64,000 bases of DNA from Planctomycetota bacterium (GTDB lineage: Bacteria; Planctomycetota; Phycisphaerae; Phycisphaerales; Phycisphaeraceae). The position numbers and the translations under genes were made by a program. Under the pieces are notes generated by a model, which saw only the letters and a list, made by a program, of their open reading frames with translations, searched no databases and was not told the origin of the DNA. Positions 25,259 to 33,674 of this stretch are shown one piece after another (position 1 is the first letter of the stretch; each line of letters opens with the position of its first letter). Location: positions 1 to 64,000 of the forward strand of contig JAJRRC010000100.1 of NCBI GenBank assembly GCA_024279865.1, read 5' to 3'.

Positions 25259-26986
25259 ATGAACAGGTTGCAATGGCTCCTTTTGTCTTGTGTGATGGTT
25301 CTGGCGGGGGCGACTCACTGCCTTGCCCAAACACCCGCAACTCAAACAAACAATACAGTGATGCCGGGGGCAAGTTCTCGGTTTGCAGATCAGCAAAAAA
25401 GCCCACGAGACACCATGCGACTGTTCCTCAAGTCGATGGACGAGGCTGTGAATCAAAAACAGCCCGCCGCCTGGGAACGGGTCAAAGCCTGTTTGGATTT
25501 AACGCAAGCGAATTCAGATCGGTTGCAGAACATTGCTCAGGATTTGTGGGGGGTGATTGATCGACTCGAATTTATTGACTGGGACGATACCCATTTACCC
25601 GATGTCGATCAGTTAGGAAAAATCACCTATTTCACCTATTTTCCCGCAACTCGATTTGAAACGAAATTTGGGCATCTCGCTCAGTATGGCGAGATCAGTT
25701 TCGAGCAAGATGCGGCAGGTGTGTGGCGGTTTAGTGCGATGACGGTCCAAAAAAGTCATTCGCTATTTATTGCATTTGAAACCCAAGAGCTTGCCTTGGG
25801 CGTGACCCAATTCCCCGACCGAGAAGGGCGGCAAGGTTTACGTTCACATATCCCCACCTCCCTCAAAGGCGTTGATCGCACCCTGCTCACACTGGAATAC
25901 TGGCAGTGGATGAGCTTGTTTATCATTGCATTGTTGGGGGTGGCGCTGGATCAGGTGCTTCGCACGGGCTTACGCATTTTTTGTCGTAAGCTCATCGTGC
26001 GCCATGCCGCGTTGGAACATGTGACGGAGATGGAAGATGCGGTGCGGCCGATTGGCTTGCTCGGGTCCGCCATCTTATGGGGCCTCCTGATTCGAGCCTT
26101 GGGTTTGCCCGATACAGCCTATTCCATCTTGATGGGCGCGGTCCATATCTTCGGCGTTTTTGCAGCCGTATGGGGTGCCTGGCGTGTGACCGATCTCATC
26201 GCTGAAGTCTTGCTGGACAAGGCCAAGCAAACCGCCAACAAGTTTGATGATGTGCTGATCCCCATGATCCGCAAAACAATCAAAATCTTTATCGTTGCCT
26301 TCGGCCTCATCTACGGCGCGCAATCCCTACACATCAATATCATCCCCTTGGTCACGGGCCTGGGCATCGGCGGCCTGGCGTTTGCCTTTGCCGCCAAGGA
26401 CACCATTGAAAACTTCTTCGGCTCCGTGGCTGTGATTCTTGATCGCCCCTTTGAAGTGGGTGATTGGGTCGTGATCGGTGACGTCGAAGGAACCGTCGAA
26501 GAACTGGGCTTTCGTTCGACCCGAATCCGAACGTTTTATAATTCTCAGATCACCGTGCCTAACTCCGCACTGGTGCGAGCAACAGTGGACAACTATGGCC
26601 GTCGTCAGTACCGACGCTGGAAAACCTATCTGGGCGTTCAGTACGATACCCCACCCGAAAAAATGATCGAATTTGTCCAAGGCATTCGCCAATTGGTCTT
26701 GGATCATCCGTACACCCGCAAAGACTACTTCCACGTTTACTACAACCGCTTTGGCGCGTCGAGTCTGGAAATCCTGCTCTACGTTTTCCATGAAGTTCCC
26801 GATTGGGGAAAAGAACTAGAAGAACGCGAACGGCTATTTATAGACATCGTCAAACTCGCCAAAACCATCGGCGTTGAGTTTGCCTTCCCAACGCAGACCA
26901 TTCATATGGCCAACGACCCCATGACCGTCAACTTCCCCAATGTGAACAAGTTTCTGGGTAACCAAGAAGGTAAAGCCTATACCTAA
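25259..26986 (+). CDS. MscS-family mechanosensitive channel
   Basis: 575 residues. Signal peptide (cut near CLAQ), an N-terminal periplasmic domain of ~180 residues, several helices, then the MscS core: pore helix LVTGLGIGGLAFAFAAKDTI and the beta domain FEVGDWVVIGDVEGTVEELG ... TRIRTFYNSQITVPNSALV. It opens under hypo-osmotic shock to release solutes. The start could be ATG 25250 or 25259; the second follows GGATGG. recG starts about 50 bp downstream. Confidence 0.9.
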   Translation: MNRLQWLLLSCVMVLAGATHCLAQTPATQTNNTVMPGASSRFADQQKSPRDTMRLFLKSMDEAVNQKQPAAWERVKACLDLTQANSDRLQNIAQDLWGVIDRLEFIDWDDTHLPDVDQLGKITYFTYFPATRFETKFGHLAQYGEISFEQDAAGVWRFSAMTVQKSHSLFIAFETQELALGVTQFPDREGRQGLRSHIPTSLKGVDRTLLTLEYWQWMSLFIIALLGVALDQVLRTGLRIFCRKLIVRHAALEHVTEMEDAVRPIGLLGSAILWGLLIRALGLPDTAYSILMGAVHIFGVFAAVWGAWRVTDLIAEVLLDKAKQTANKFDDVLIPMIRKTIKIFIVAFGLIYGAQSLHINIIPLVTGLGIGGLAFAFAAKDTIENFFGSVAVILDRPFEVGDWVVIGDVEGTVEELGFRSTRIRTFYNSQITVPNSALVRATVDNYGRRQYRRWKTYLGVQYDTPPEKMIEFVQGIRQLVLDHPYTRKDYFHVYYNRFGASSLEILLYVFHEVPDWGKELEERERLFIDIVKLAKTIGVEFAFPTQTIHMANDPMTVNFPNVNKFLGNQEGKAYT

Positions 26987-27035
26987 GAACCATGTGACGA
27001 TTCGGAATCTTTACCTTTTAGTTAAAATTCCCGTT

Positions 27036-29207
27036 ATGACAGAGGCTTCAAAAGCGATTACCCTTGCCACGCCCGTGTCAGATTTATCTGGCATTGGTTC
27101 ACGTTGCGCCAAGGGTTTGATCAAGCTAGGCATCGAATCGGTCAGTGATTTACTACGTCATTTGCCGATGCGATATGAACGCCATGCCGCCGAGTCAGGC
27201 ATTGCCGAGTTACAACCCGATACCATCGGCACCGCACGCGGCACACTGGCGGTCGTCCGCTGGGTCGGCGGCCCCGGACGAGGCGGGAAACGCCAAAGTC
27301 GCCTCGAAGCAACCCTTCAAGATGATGACGCAACCTTGCGATTGGTTTGGTTCAACGCAGGCTACCTGCGGGATAAACTCCATCCAGGGGTGACCCTGCG
27401 GGTGCGGGGGAAAGTTGCCTCGTTTGCCAACTATTTACAGATTGTCAATCCCAAGTGGGAACTGCTCGATGAAGAAGAACAGGTGGCTCAAACGCCAGAC
27501 TATCTACGTCCAATCTATCCTGCGACCGAGCAACTTTCGTCCATCGTGCTCGAAGAATTGATTCGAGATATTTTGCCCAAAGTGACCGATCAATTGACCG
27601 ACCCGTTGCCCCAGGAAATGCTCGAACACCATGCCATGCCCACGCTCGCCAAGGCCATGCAGCAGGTCCACCAACCCGCGGACGATGAAGAGCCGGCCGT
27701 TGGGCGACGGCGGCTCGCGTTCAACGAATTTCTCTTGTTACAACTAGGTATTGTCCTCAAACGTCAATACAACGAACATCAACTCAAATCGCCTGTCCTT
27801 CGATTTTCTCAAGCCATGGATGGCCATATCCGCAAACGAATCGGCTTTGAATTAACCGAATCCCAATCCCAGGTGGTGGGCCAAATTGTAGAAGATTTAC
27901 AGAAAACCGTGCCCATGAATCGGCTGCTTCAGGGCGATGTGGGGTCAGGCAAGACAGCTGTCGCGTTGTACGCATTACTCATGGCAGTGGCGGATGGCTA
28001 TCAAGGCGCGTTGATGGCGCCGACGGAACTTTTGGCAGAACAGCATTTTCTATCCATTGGCAAAATGCTCGAAGGCTCTAACGTCCGCTTGGCGTTGCTC
28101 ACCGCAGGTCAAGCAGGGACTGCTGGCTCTGCCCAACGCAAAGCTTTGCTCGCTCAAATTCAAGCGGGCGAAGTAGATATTGTCATCGGAACCCAAGCGT
28201 TGGTGAGTACGGAAATTCAATTTCATAAGTTGGCTTTGGCGGTGGTGGATGAACAACATCGCTTTGGTGTGTTGCAGCGGGCTGCGTTTCGAGGCAACGT
28301 CAATGGGTCTGATACGACCACCTCTTCTGATGCACTGATCTCCGCGCCTCATTGCTTGGTCATGACAGCGACCCCGATCCCACGTACTTTGAGCTTGACG
28401 GTGTTTGGTGATTTGGATATTTCGACGATCTATGGCTTACCCCCTGGACGCAAGCCGATTGTGACACGCGTGGTTTCATCCACACAATCAGATGCTGTTT
28501 ATCAATACCTGCGTGGTCGCCTCGATCAAGGTGAGCAAGCGTATGTCGTCGTTCCCGCCATTGATGAAAACAATCAGGGCGCTTCCGCCAAGCAGCTCAA
28601 AAGTGTCACCGCCCATGCAAAAATGTTAGAAGAACGTTTCTTTTCCAAGCACAAGGTCGCTACCTTGCACGGTCGCCTCAAGTCCAAAACCCGCGAATCG
28701 GTCATGAACAAGTTTCGTGAAGGGAAGATCCAAGTTCTCGTGGCAACCACGGTCATCGAGGTGGGCGTGGATGTCCCCAATGCCACGGTGATGGTGGTGG
28801 AACATGCAGAGCGGTTTGGATTGGCTCAACTGCATCAACTGCGAGGACGGATCGGCCGTGGCACCAAAAATGTTAAAAACCTTTGCGTGTTCATCTCAGA
28901 CCCCACCACCGAACAAGCGGCCCAACGAATGGAAGCCATCGGCGAAACACTCGACGGCTTTCAAATTGCTGAGGCAGACCTGGAAATCCGAGGCATGGGA
29001 GATTTCTTCGGCACACGCCAGCACGGGATGCCTCCCTTACGCGTTGCACGCATTCCGCAGGACATGGACCTCTTGCAACTCGCCCGACGTGATGCAGCGA
29101 CCATGGTGGCGAAAGACCGTTGGCTCAGTACCCCCAAGTACCAACGCTTACGCAATATCCTCATCCGCCAATATGGCGACGATCTCCCTCTGATCGATGT
29201 GGGTTAA
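27036..29207 (+). CDS. recG: ATP-dependent DNA helicase RecG
   Basis: Fork-remodelling helicase, 723 residues. The N-terminal wedge/OB domain starts LSGIGSRCAKGLIKLGI. Helicase motifs: I GDVGSGKTAVAL, Ia MAPTELLAEQH, II DEQHRFGV, III MTATPIPRTL, and RGRIGRG near motif VI, followed by the RecG C-terminal GDFFGTRQHGMP. ATG 27036 (MTEASKAI) is chosen over an upstream start with no homology. A composite repeat starts 18 bp after the stop. Confidence 0.96.
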   Translation: MTEASKAITLATPVSDLSGIGSRCAKGLIKLGIESVSDLLRHLPMRYERHAAESGIAELQPDTIGTARGTLAVVRWVGGPGRGGKRQSRLEATLQDDDATLRLVWFNAGYLRDKLHPGVTLRVRGKVASFANYLQIVNPKWELLDEEEQVAQTPDYLRPIYPATEQLSSIVLEELIRDILPKVTDQLTDPLPQEMLEHHAMPTLAKAMQQVHQPADDEEPAVGRRRLAFNEFLLLQLGIVLKRQYNEHQLKSPVLRFSQAMDGHIRKRIGFELTESQSQVVGQIVEDLQKTVPMNRLLQGDVGSGKTAVALYALLMAVADGYQGALMAPTELLAEQHFLSIGKMLEGSNVRLALLTAGQAGTAGSAQRKALLAQIQAGEVDIVIGTQALVSTEIQFHKLALAVVDEQHRFGVLQRAAFRGNVNGSDTTTSSDALISAPHCLVMTATPIPRTLSLTVFGDLDISTIYGLPPGRKPIVTRVVSSTQSDAVYQYLRGRLDQGEQAYVVVPAIDENNQGASAKQLKSVTAHAKMLEERFFSKHKVATLHGRLKSKTRESVMNKFREGKIQVLVATTVIEVGVDVPNATVMVVEHAERFGLAQLHQLRGRIGRGTKNVKNLCVFISDPTTEQAAQRMEAIGETLDGFQIAEADLEIRGMGDFFGTRQHGMPPLRVARIPQDMDLLQLARRDAATMVAKDRWLSTPKYQRLRNILIRQYGDDLPLIDVG

Positions 29208-29224
29208 GAAGCGATCATTTTCAA

Positions 29225-29343
29225 AAGCTATCAGTTGTCAGCTATCAGTAAGAGAAGATTTTCAAAGGCAGAGATTTTTCGTTCATGCTGTTGTAGTTTG
29301 ATCCAAAGGAGTCCCCGGGGGGGGGGCCGGGGGCCGGGGGTGG
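29225..29343 (+). repeat. Composite repeat with terminal G-quadruplex-like run
   Basis: Heptamer arm (AGCTATCAGTTGTCAGCTAT, CAGTAAGAGAAGA), conserved middle (TTTCAAAGGC, TTTTTCGTTCATGCTG, GTTTGA, CAAAGG), then CCCC and runs of 10, 5 and 5 G separated by CC. It matches the inverted copy at 13566-13687 over about 100 bp. It lies between the convergent recG and HupE-like genes. Confidence 0.8.
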
Positions 29344-30420
29344 TTATTGGATTCCGATGATTTTGTAGTCGCCTTTGGTGTTGAGGGTCACTTTGACGGT
29401 TTGGGTTCCTTTGTTTTTCCAGTACCAGCCGTGTGAGCCTCCAAAGGGTGCGATGAGTGTACCTTTGGATTCATGGAGGGTGTTTTTTTCAAAGCTGGTA
29501 AAGCTACCTGATGGATCGTTTTTGGGTTCGCCGTGGAAATCGAAATAGAGGGGTTGGCCGTTGGTTTTCCATTCGTATTGCATGGATTTATCTTTGAGGA
29601 CCAAGAATTTGTATTCGATGCTTTTGCCTGCGGGGAGGGTGAAGGTGATGGAGTCTTTCCATTGGCCTTCGGTGTGGAGTGTTTGTTGATCTTGGACGGT
29701 TTTTCGGGAAGCTTGTTCGTTTGCGGCAGCATCATGGGAGTAGCCGTGCATTTGCATGAGGAATAGCATGAAGCCTGCACAAATGAGGCCGACGTTTGAG
29801 AGGGTACTGAATCGTTTGAATGAAGCGGTTTTTCGCCACGCTGCGAGGAGAAAGAGCATGGCGGTCAAGGCCACGATTTGTCCCACTTCAACGCCTAGGT
29901 TGAAAGAGAGAATTCGAAGCAGGAGTCCTTCGTCGCCCAAGGGCAGTTGTTGTAATCGGGTTGAGAGTCCAAAGCCATGAATCAGTCCAAATCCAAAGAC
30001 TAGAGCCAGGAGGTTAGGCGATTTCATGCCTAGATATTTTTGGAATCCGCCGATGTTGTCAAAGCCTTTGTACAGGACGGTCAAGGCAATGACTGCATCG
30101 ATGAGAAAATAATTAGCAGAAATTTCCATGAAGGTTGCAAAGATGAGTGTGATACTGTGACCGATGGTAAAGGCAGTGATGAACTTGACGACATCTTTGA
30201 ATTGGGTCAAAAAGAAGATGACGCCGAAGAGAAAGAGCAGGTGGTCATAGCCTGTGAGCATGTGGGACGCGCCCAGCTCGATGTATTTGAGGTAACCGCC
30301 GTCGAGCATGGCTTGTTGGTCTGCTGCGGAGATGCCATGAGCGAGCAGGGGGGAAGTCCACGCCAAGGCAATGAATAGGATGAGGGAGATTTTTTTGATC
30401 ATGGATCTGGGATTTTTCAT
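29344..30420 (-). CDS. HupE/UreJ-type membrane protein
   Basis: 358 residues. Signal-peptide-like start, then six or so helices with HupE/UreJ signatures: HMLTGYDHLLFLFG, TIGHSITL and GLIHGFGLS, His-rich sites associated with nickel/cobalt transport. A non-membrane C-terminal domain of ~110 residues follows. The start overlaps the stop of the upstream metalloregulator gene (ATGA), so the two are co-expressed. A metal permease regulated by its own sensor is the likely role; nickel is favoured by the HupE family, not proven. Confidence 0.8.
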   Translation of the reverse strand: MKNPRSMIKKISLILFIALAWTSPLLAHGISAADQQAMLDGGYLKYIELGASHMLTGYDHLLFLFGVIFFLTQFKDVVKFITAFTIGHSITLIFATFMEISANYFLIDAVIALTVLYKGFDNIGGFQKYLGMKSPNLLALVFGFGLIHGFGLSTRLQQLPLGDEGLLLRILSFNLGVEVGQIVALTAMLFLLAAWRKTASFKRFSTLSNVGLICAGFMLFLMQMHGYSHDAAANEQASRKTVQDQQTLHTEGQWKDSITFTLPAGKSIEYKFLVLKDKSMQYEWKTNGQPLYFDFHGEPKNDPSGSFTSFEKNTLHESKGTLIAPFGGSHGWYWKNKGTQTVKVTLNTKGDYKIIGIQ

Positions 30421-30689
30421 TTTAAGTATTTGGTAATTTCTTTAAATTCCTGGATTGAAGCTTTGAGTTTTTTAGGACTGGCGGAGAGGGTTTCGTCAAA
30501 GCAGTGTTCAATATGGTCATTGATATAAACTTGTTTTGCATTGAGTAACGCTTTAGAAACCGCATGAAGTTGCTGGGCGACATCTAGACAGGCTTCTTCG
30601 TTTTCAATCATTTCGATGACAGAGCCAAGGTGTCCCTTTGCTCTTTGCAAGCGATTGATGATGCTTTTGTGGCTGTGGTGTGTGCCCAT
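30417..30689 (-). CDS. CsoR/RcnR-family metal-sensing repressor (InrS-like ligands)
   Basis: 90-residue all-helical DUF156 repressor. Putative metal ligands C34, H59 and C63 follow the C-x24-H-x3-C pattern of CsoR (Cu) and InrS (Ni). An N-terminal HHSH (residues 4-7) matches the additional His ligand of Ni-sensing members. RcnR itself has His at the last position, so InrS-like Ni sensing or CsoR-like Cu sensing fit best. It is translationally coupled to the HupE-like gene and has a perfect dyad upstream (30747-30772). Confidence 0.88.
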   Translation of the reverse strand: MGTHHSHKSIINRLQRAKGHLGSVIEMIENEEACLDVAQQLHAVSKALLNAKQVYINDHIEHCFDETLSASPKKLKASIQEFKEITKYLK

Positions 30690-30746
30690 GAAACGGTTTC
30701 CTTGATTCAGATGTAAGTTTTACTTTAAAGCTTTGATGTTGGATTC

Positions 30747-30772
30747 ATATCCTATGGTGGGGGATAGGATAT
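30747..30772. promoter_or_regulatory. Operator-like dyad upstream of the metalloregulator
   Basis: Perfect inverted repeat ATATCCTAT / ATAGGATAT around a GGTGGGGG centre, 58 bp upstream of the repressor start. CsoR/RcnR operators are typically a G/C tract flanked by AT-rich inverted arms, so this is probably the autoregulatory operator. Confidence 0.7.
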
Positions 30773-30841
30773 CGCGTTTGGCCTCGTATGTCAAGATGGC
30801 GATGTTGTGAGTCGTTGGGAAGGGGATCTTGTGGGATTGGT

Positions 30842-32473
30842 TCAGGGTTGCGTGACGAGTTTGCATTGGGCAATGATTTGCTTGGCATCGTCGTAATGAA
30901 CCGAGATTTGTAGTTGTTGGTAACGTTTGAGTACGTTACAGAATGAGAGGGTTTTTTGGAAAAGGATGGCCTTGCGTGGGTCTTTGTTATCCGCTTGCCA
31001 GCGGGTGACCATTTGACTGATGTGGTTGGCTAACATTTTCGGTTGCACACGCAAATCCGCCATCGCGGGGACTTGGATATCGGTCGGGGCCAGCACTTTT
31101 TCGTGCATGGGGCAGCCTGTTTTTGCACAGCCTTGGGGGGGGCATCCTTCAACGCAGTGTTTGAAGGTCTGTTCATCGGAGCTGACGACGTACCATTTGC
31201 CGATGGTTCCCCAGCTTAGATGGACGGGCTTGACGATTTTTTTGCCTGATTGTCGGATTTGTACATTGCCCACGGTCGCGGTGCGGTAGGCAATTTGGTT
31301 GTGCTGAACAAGTCGCGCCTGGATCGGCATGGGGAGGCGTTGTTCAGGGGAACTTCCCGGTGGGGGTGTTCGCTGCAAGGATTGACGCTGCATTGTCATC
31401 GAGGCAACGAGCATCAGGTTTTTCATATACATGTCCAGATCACCGCCTAGGGTGGGATCTTTCATTTCCAAGGCAATGCCCAAGGCTGGGATCATTTGGT
31501 CTTTGGCGGGTTGTTCCAGAAAGAAGACCATGGATTGGCCGAGCTTGGGCTGAATGTCTTTGCGATAGTTTTTTGGTTCGAGAATGCGATCAAGGCGGCC
31601 CGCATCGGCCGGGGCGTTGTCATGGATGTTAATCGACAGGGCAGCCATCATTTTGGCAGGCAACGGCCCAAACTCTCGCCGTTGGATCGGAGCAAACCGT
31701 GTGAGCCACGCATCCCATTGAGGCATGCGTCCGACATAGTGGGCGACGAGTCCTTTTTCTGTGGGCGTGAGATAGAACCGATGGGACTGTTGGTCGTTGC
31801 CTCGAACAATGCCCCGCAGGACTGCTTGGGCGGGAACTTGTTGATTCCATGTTTGGAAGGCTGTTTGTTGGTCAAGCGTGCGGTGGCTGTTCTGTACGAT
31901 CTGGGTGAGATATTTTTGATGGGCGGTGGCGGTGATGGCCATGACCTGATCTTCTGGCGACAACGCCAGCAAGGTTTGTTCATCGGGCGTTTGGTACAGC
32001 GTAAAACGGCCGAGGTTTTGCAGCTCGGTCAATTCTAGTTTTTTGACCAGTTGGGTCAGAGCCTGCCGATCAACCTTGCTAAGCAGAACAAGGGTGGGGG
32101 CAGTGGTGGTTTCGGGAGCATTTCCGGGGGCACTTCCGGGGGCAGGGGTAATACCAAGGGAAGCTTCCGGGGGGGGAGAGAGGAGGATGACTTTTTTTCC
32201 GAGGTATTGCTGGATCATTTGCGGGCCGGTGAGGTCGAGCATGAGCTGCATTTGTCGCCAGGCACGGGCAAAGCGGTGGACCGGTCGCACGTGCATGAGC
32301 CAGCGGCCGAGTTGGTCGTCGGCGGCTGCTTGTCCCCATTGACTGGCCTTGGTGACTTCAACCCAGACGGCCGAGTCCGCTGGCACGAACGAGTCCAACG
32401 CCCGCGGGGCGTTTGGAGACGCTGCGGGGAACAACCCACTGCAAACCAGAATAAAGCACCATCCCATTGGCAT
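30842..32473 (-). CDS. Secreted protein of an ECF-sigma operon, function unknown
   Basis: 543 residues. Hydrophobic signal-like N-terminus, then FVPADSAVWVEVTKASQWG, the pattern of large planctomycete extracytoplasmic proteins (DUF3352-like). A Cys cluster HCVEGCPPQGCAKTGCPMHE (~residues 440-460) could bind metal or form disulfides. Residues ~99-117 (Pro/Ala/Ser/Thr) are encoded by G-rich repeats read on the C-rich strand. Its ATG overlaps the stop of the anti-sigma gene by one base, so it is the third gene of that operon. Confidence 0.65.
   Translation of the reverse strand: MPMGWCFILVCSGLFPAASPNAPRALDSFVPADSAVWVEVTKASQWGQAAADDQLGRWLMHVRPVHRFARAWRQMQLMLDLTGPQMIQQYLGKKVILLSPPPEASLGITPAPGSAPGNAPETTTAPTLVLLSKVDRQALTQLVKKLELTELQNLGRFTLYQTPDEQTLLALSPEDQVMAITATAHQKYLTQIVQNSHRTLDQQTAFQTWNQQVPAQAVLRGIVRGNDQQSHRFYLTPTEKGLVAHYVGRMPQWDAWLTRFAPIQRREFGPLPAKMMAALSINIHDNAPADAGRLDRILEPKNYRKDIQPKLGQSMVFFLEQPAKDQMIPALGIALEMKDPTLGGDLDMYMKNLMLVASMTMQRQSLQRTPPPGSSPEQRLPMPIQARLVQHNQIAYRTATVGNVQIRQSGKKIVKPVHLSWGTIGKWYVVSSDEQTFKHCVEGCPPQGCAKTGCPMHEKVLAPTDIQVPAMADLRVQPKMLANHISQMVTRWQADNKDPRKAILFQKTLSFCNVLKRYQQLQISVHYDDAKQIIAQCKLVTQP
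31346..31366 (+). repeat. Degenerate G-rich element in the secreted-protein gene
   Basis: CAGGGGAACTTCCCGG-TGGGGG. Weakened copy on the strand opposite to the gene; it encodes a Pro-Pro-Pro-Gly-Ser-Ser-Pro stretch. Confidence 0.5.
32121..32176 (+). repeat. G-rich element cluster in the secreted-protein gene
   Basis: TTTCCGGGGG, CACTTCCGGGGG, CAGGGG, then ATACCAAGGG-AAGCTTCC and eight G (32151-32176). The G-rich strand is antisense to the gene, unlike most other coding copies. Confidence 0.75.
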
Positions 32474-33063
32474 TATTCGGGGGCTCCCTGGTAACTGACG
32501 GTCTGGATCGGGGTTACTTCAATGCTGCTGGCCAATTGGTCAAAGTCCATCAGGCGGCGGGCTTGTTCAAACGCACGCGCCAAATGATCCGGTTCCTGTT
32601 CGTATGCTTCGGACACATCACGCATCAAACTGGTCAAAGGGTGCAGGGTTCCAAAGGATGCGGCAGCCATCGGCGGCTGATGGGCTGCGATGGGCTGGTC
32701 CAAAAGGAGTGGCGAATTAAAATCAACAGGTTCAGAAGGTGTCTGGCTCAACCACATGGCAAACGCCACGGCTGCTGCCGCTGCCATGGAACCCAAGGGG
32801 AACAACGCGCCACGCCAATGAATACGGCCGACGACGGCTGGCTGATCCTCATGAACCCACTGATCCACCACGGCCGAGGCAAACGGCGGGTCGGCCACTT
32901 GTGACATCTCAGCCAAGGAAGAGAGCCATTGGGTTTCAGCTTCGAACAGATTTGCTTGCCGAGGATTGGCTTGGAGGTAAGCTTCAAACGCAGCACGTTC
33001 AGACTCGGTGGCCTGGCCGTCGCGGTAGTTTTCCCATAAAAGTTCGATTTGAGAATTAGTCAT
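32473..33063 (-). CDS. Putative anti-sigma factor
   Basis: 196 residues. N-terminal helical part with YRDGQATESERAAFEAYLQANP, as in planctomycete anti-sigma factors, then one membrane segment (~90-107, AAAAAVAFAMWL) and a periplasmic C-terminal part. There is no zinc-binding HxxxCxxC motif. It overlaps the sigma gene by 4 bp and the secreted-protein gene by 1 bp, which strongly supports a sigma/anti-sigma pair. Confidence 0.75.
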   Translation of the reverse strand: MTNSQIELLWENYRDGQATESERAAFEAYLQANPRQANLFEAETQWLSSLAEMSQVADPPFASAVVDQWVHEDQPAVVGRIHWRGALFPLGSMAAAAAVAFAMWLSQTPSEPVDFNSPLLLDQPIAAHQPPMAAASFGTLHPLTSLMRDVSEAYEQEPDHLARAFEQARRLMDFDQLASSIEVTPIQTVSYQGAPE

Positions 33064-33674
33064 GATTGCAATTTCTCCATTTGAGGTGCGAGGAGGGTTC
33101 GCAGGGCAGCTCTGGCTCGATGTAGATGACTTTTGACGGTGCCTTCGGGCATTTCCATGACCTTGGCGACCTCGTTGACGGGTAGTTCTTGTTGATGAAA
33201 CAGGGTGATGACCATTTGTTGGGGTTCAGTCAGATGGGTCATGGCCTCAGCCAACAGCTCTTTTGTGCGGACTTGCTGGTCAGTCCGTTGTGCCAATTGC
33301 TGGGGGCCTGGAGTAGATTGAAACATTTGTTCGTACGACGTGTTAAAGGTCTGGTTGTCTTTGCGACGGATGTGGTTAAGCCACAGTCGTCGCGCAATCG
33401 TCAGAAGCCAGGTGATCATCTTGTATTGAGGATCATACCGCTGGGCATATTTCAAAACGCGGAGAAAAGTCTCCTGTGCCATGTCGTCAGCCACGTCCGG
33501 GTTACCACTGAGCTTGAGCAGGAATCCGCGTACAGGTGCTTGATAGCGTGCCACGAGCACGCCAGCGGCATTGCGGTCACCTTGGGCGATCAACTGAGCA
33601 AGCTCGCCATCGCTCGGTTGCACAGATTGATCGGCCTGTTCCACAACAGCCCGGCTTTTTGGCTTCACACTCAT
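33060..33674 (-). CDS. ECF-type RNA polymerase sigma factor
   Basis: 204-residue sigma-70 family ECF factor. Region 2 contains GNPDVADDMAQETFLRVLKYAQRYDPQYKMITWLL; region 4 contains LTEPQQMVITLFHQQELPVNEVAKVMEMPEGTVKSHLHRAR. ATG 33674 (MSVKPKSR) is preferred to the GTG 18 bp upstream. First gene of a tight three-gene operon with a membrane anti-sigma factor and a secreted protein; the signal is probably extracytoplasmic. Confidence 0.9.
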   Translation of the reverse strand: MSVKPKSRAVVEQADQSVQPSDGELAQLIAQGDRNAAGVLVARYQAPVRGFLLKLSGNPDVADDMAQETFLRVLKYAQRYDPQYKMITWLLTIARRLWLNHIRRKDNQTFNTSYEQMFQSTPGPQQLAQRTDQQVRTKELLAEAMTHLTEPQQMVITLFHQQELPVNEVAKVMEMPEGTVKSHLHRARAALRTLLAPQMEKLQS

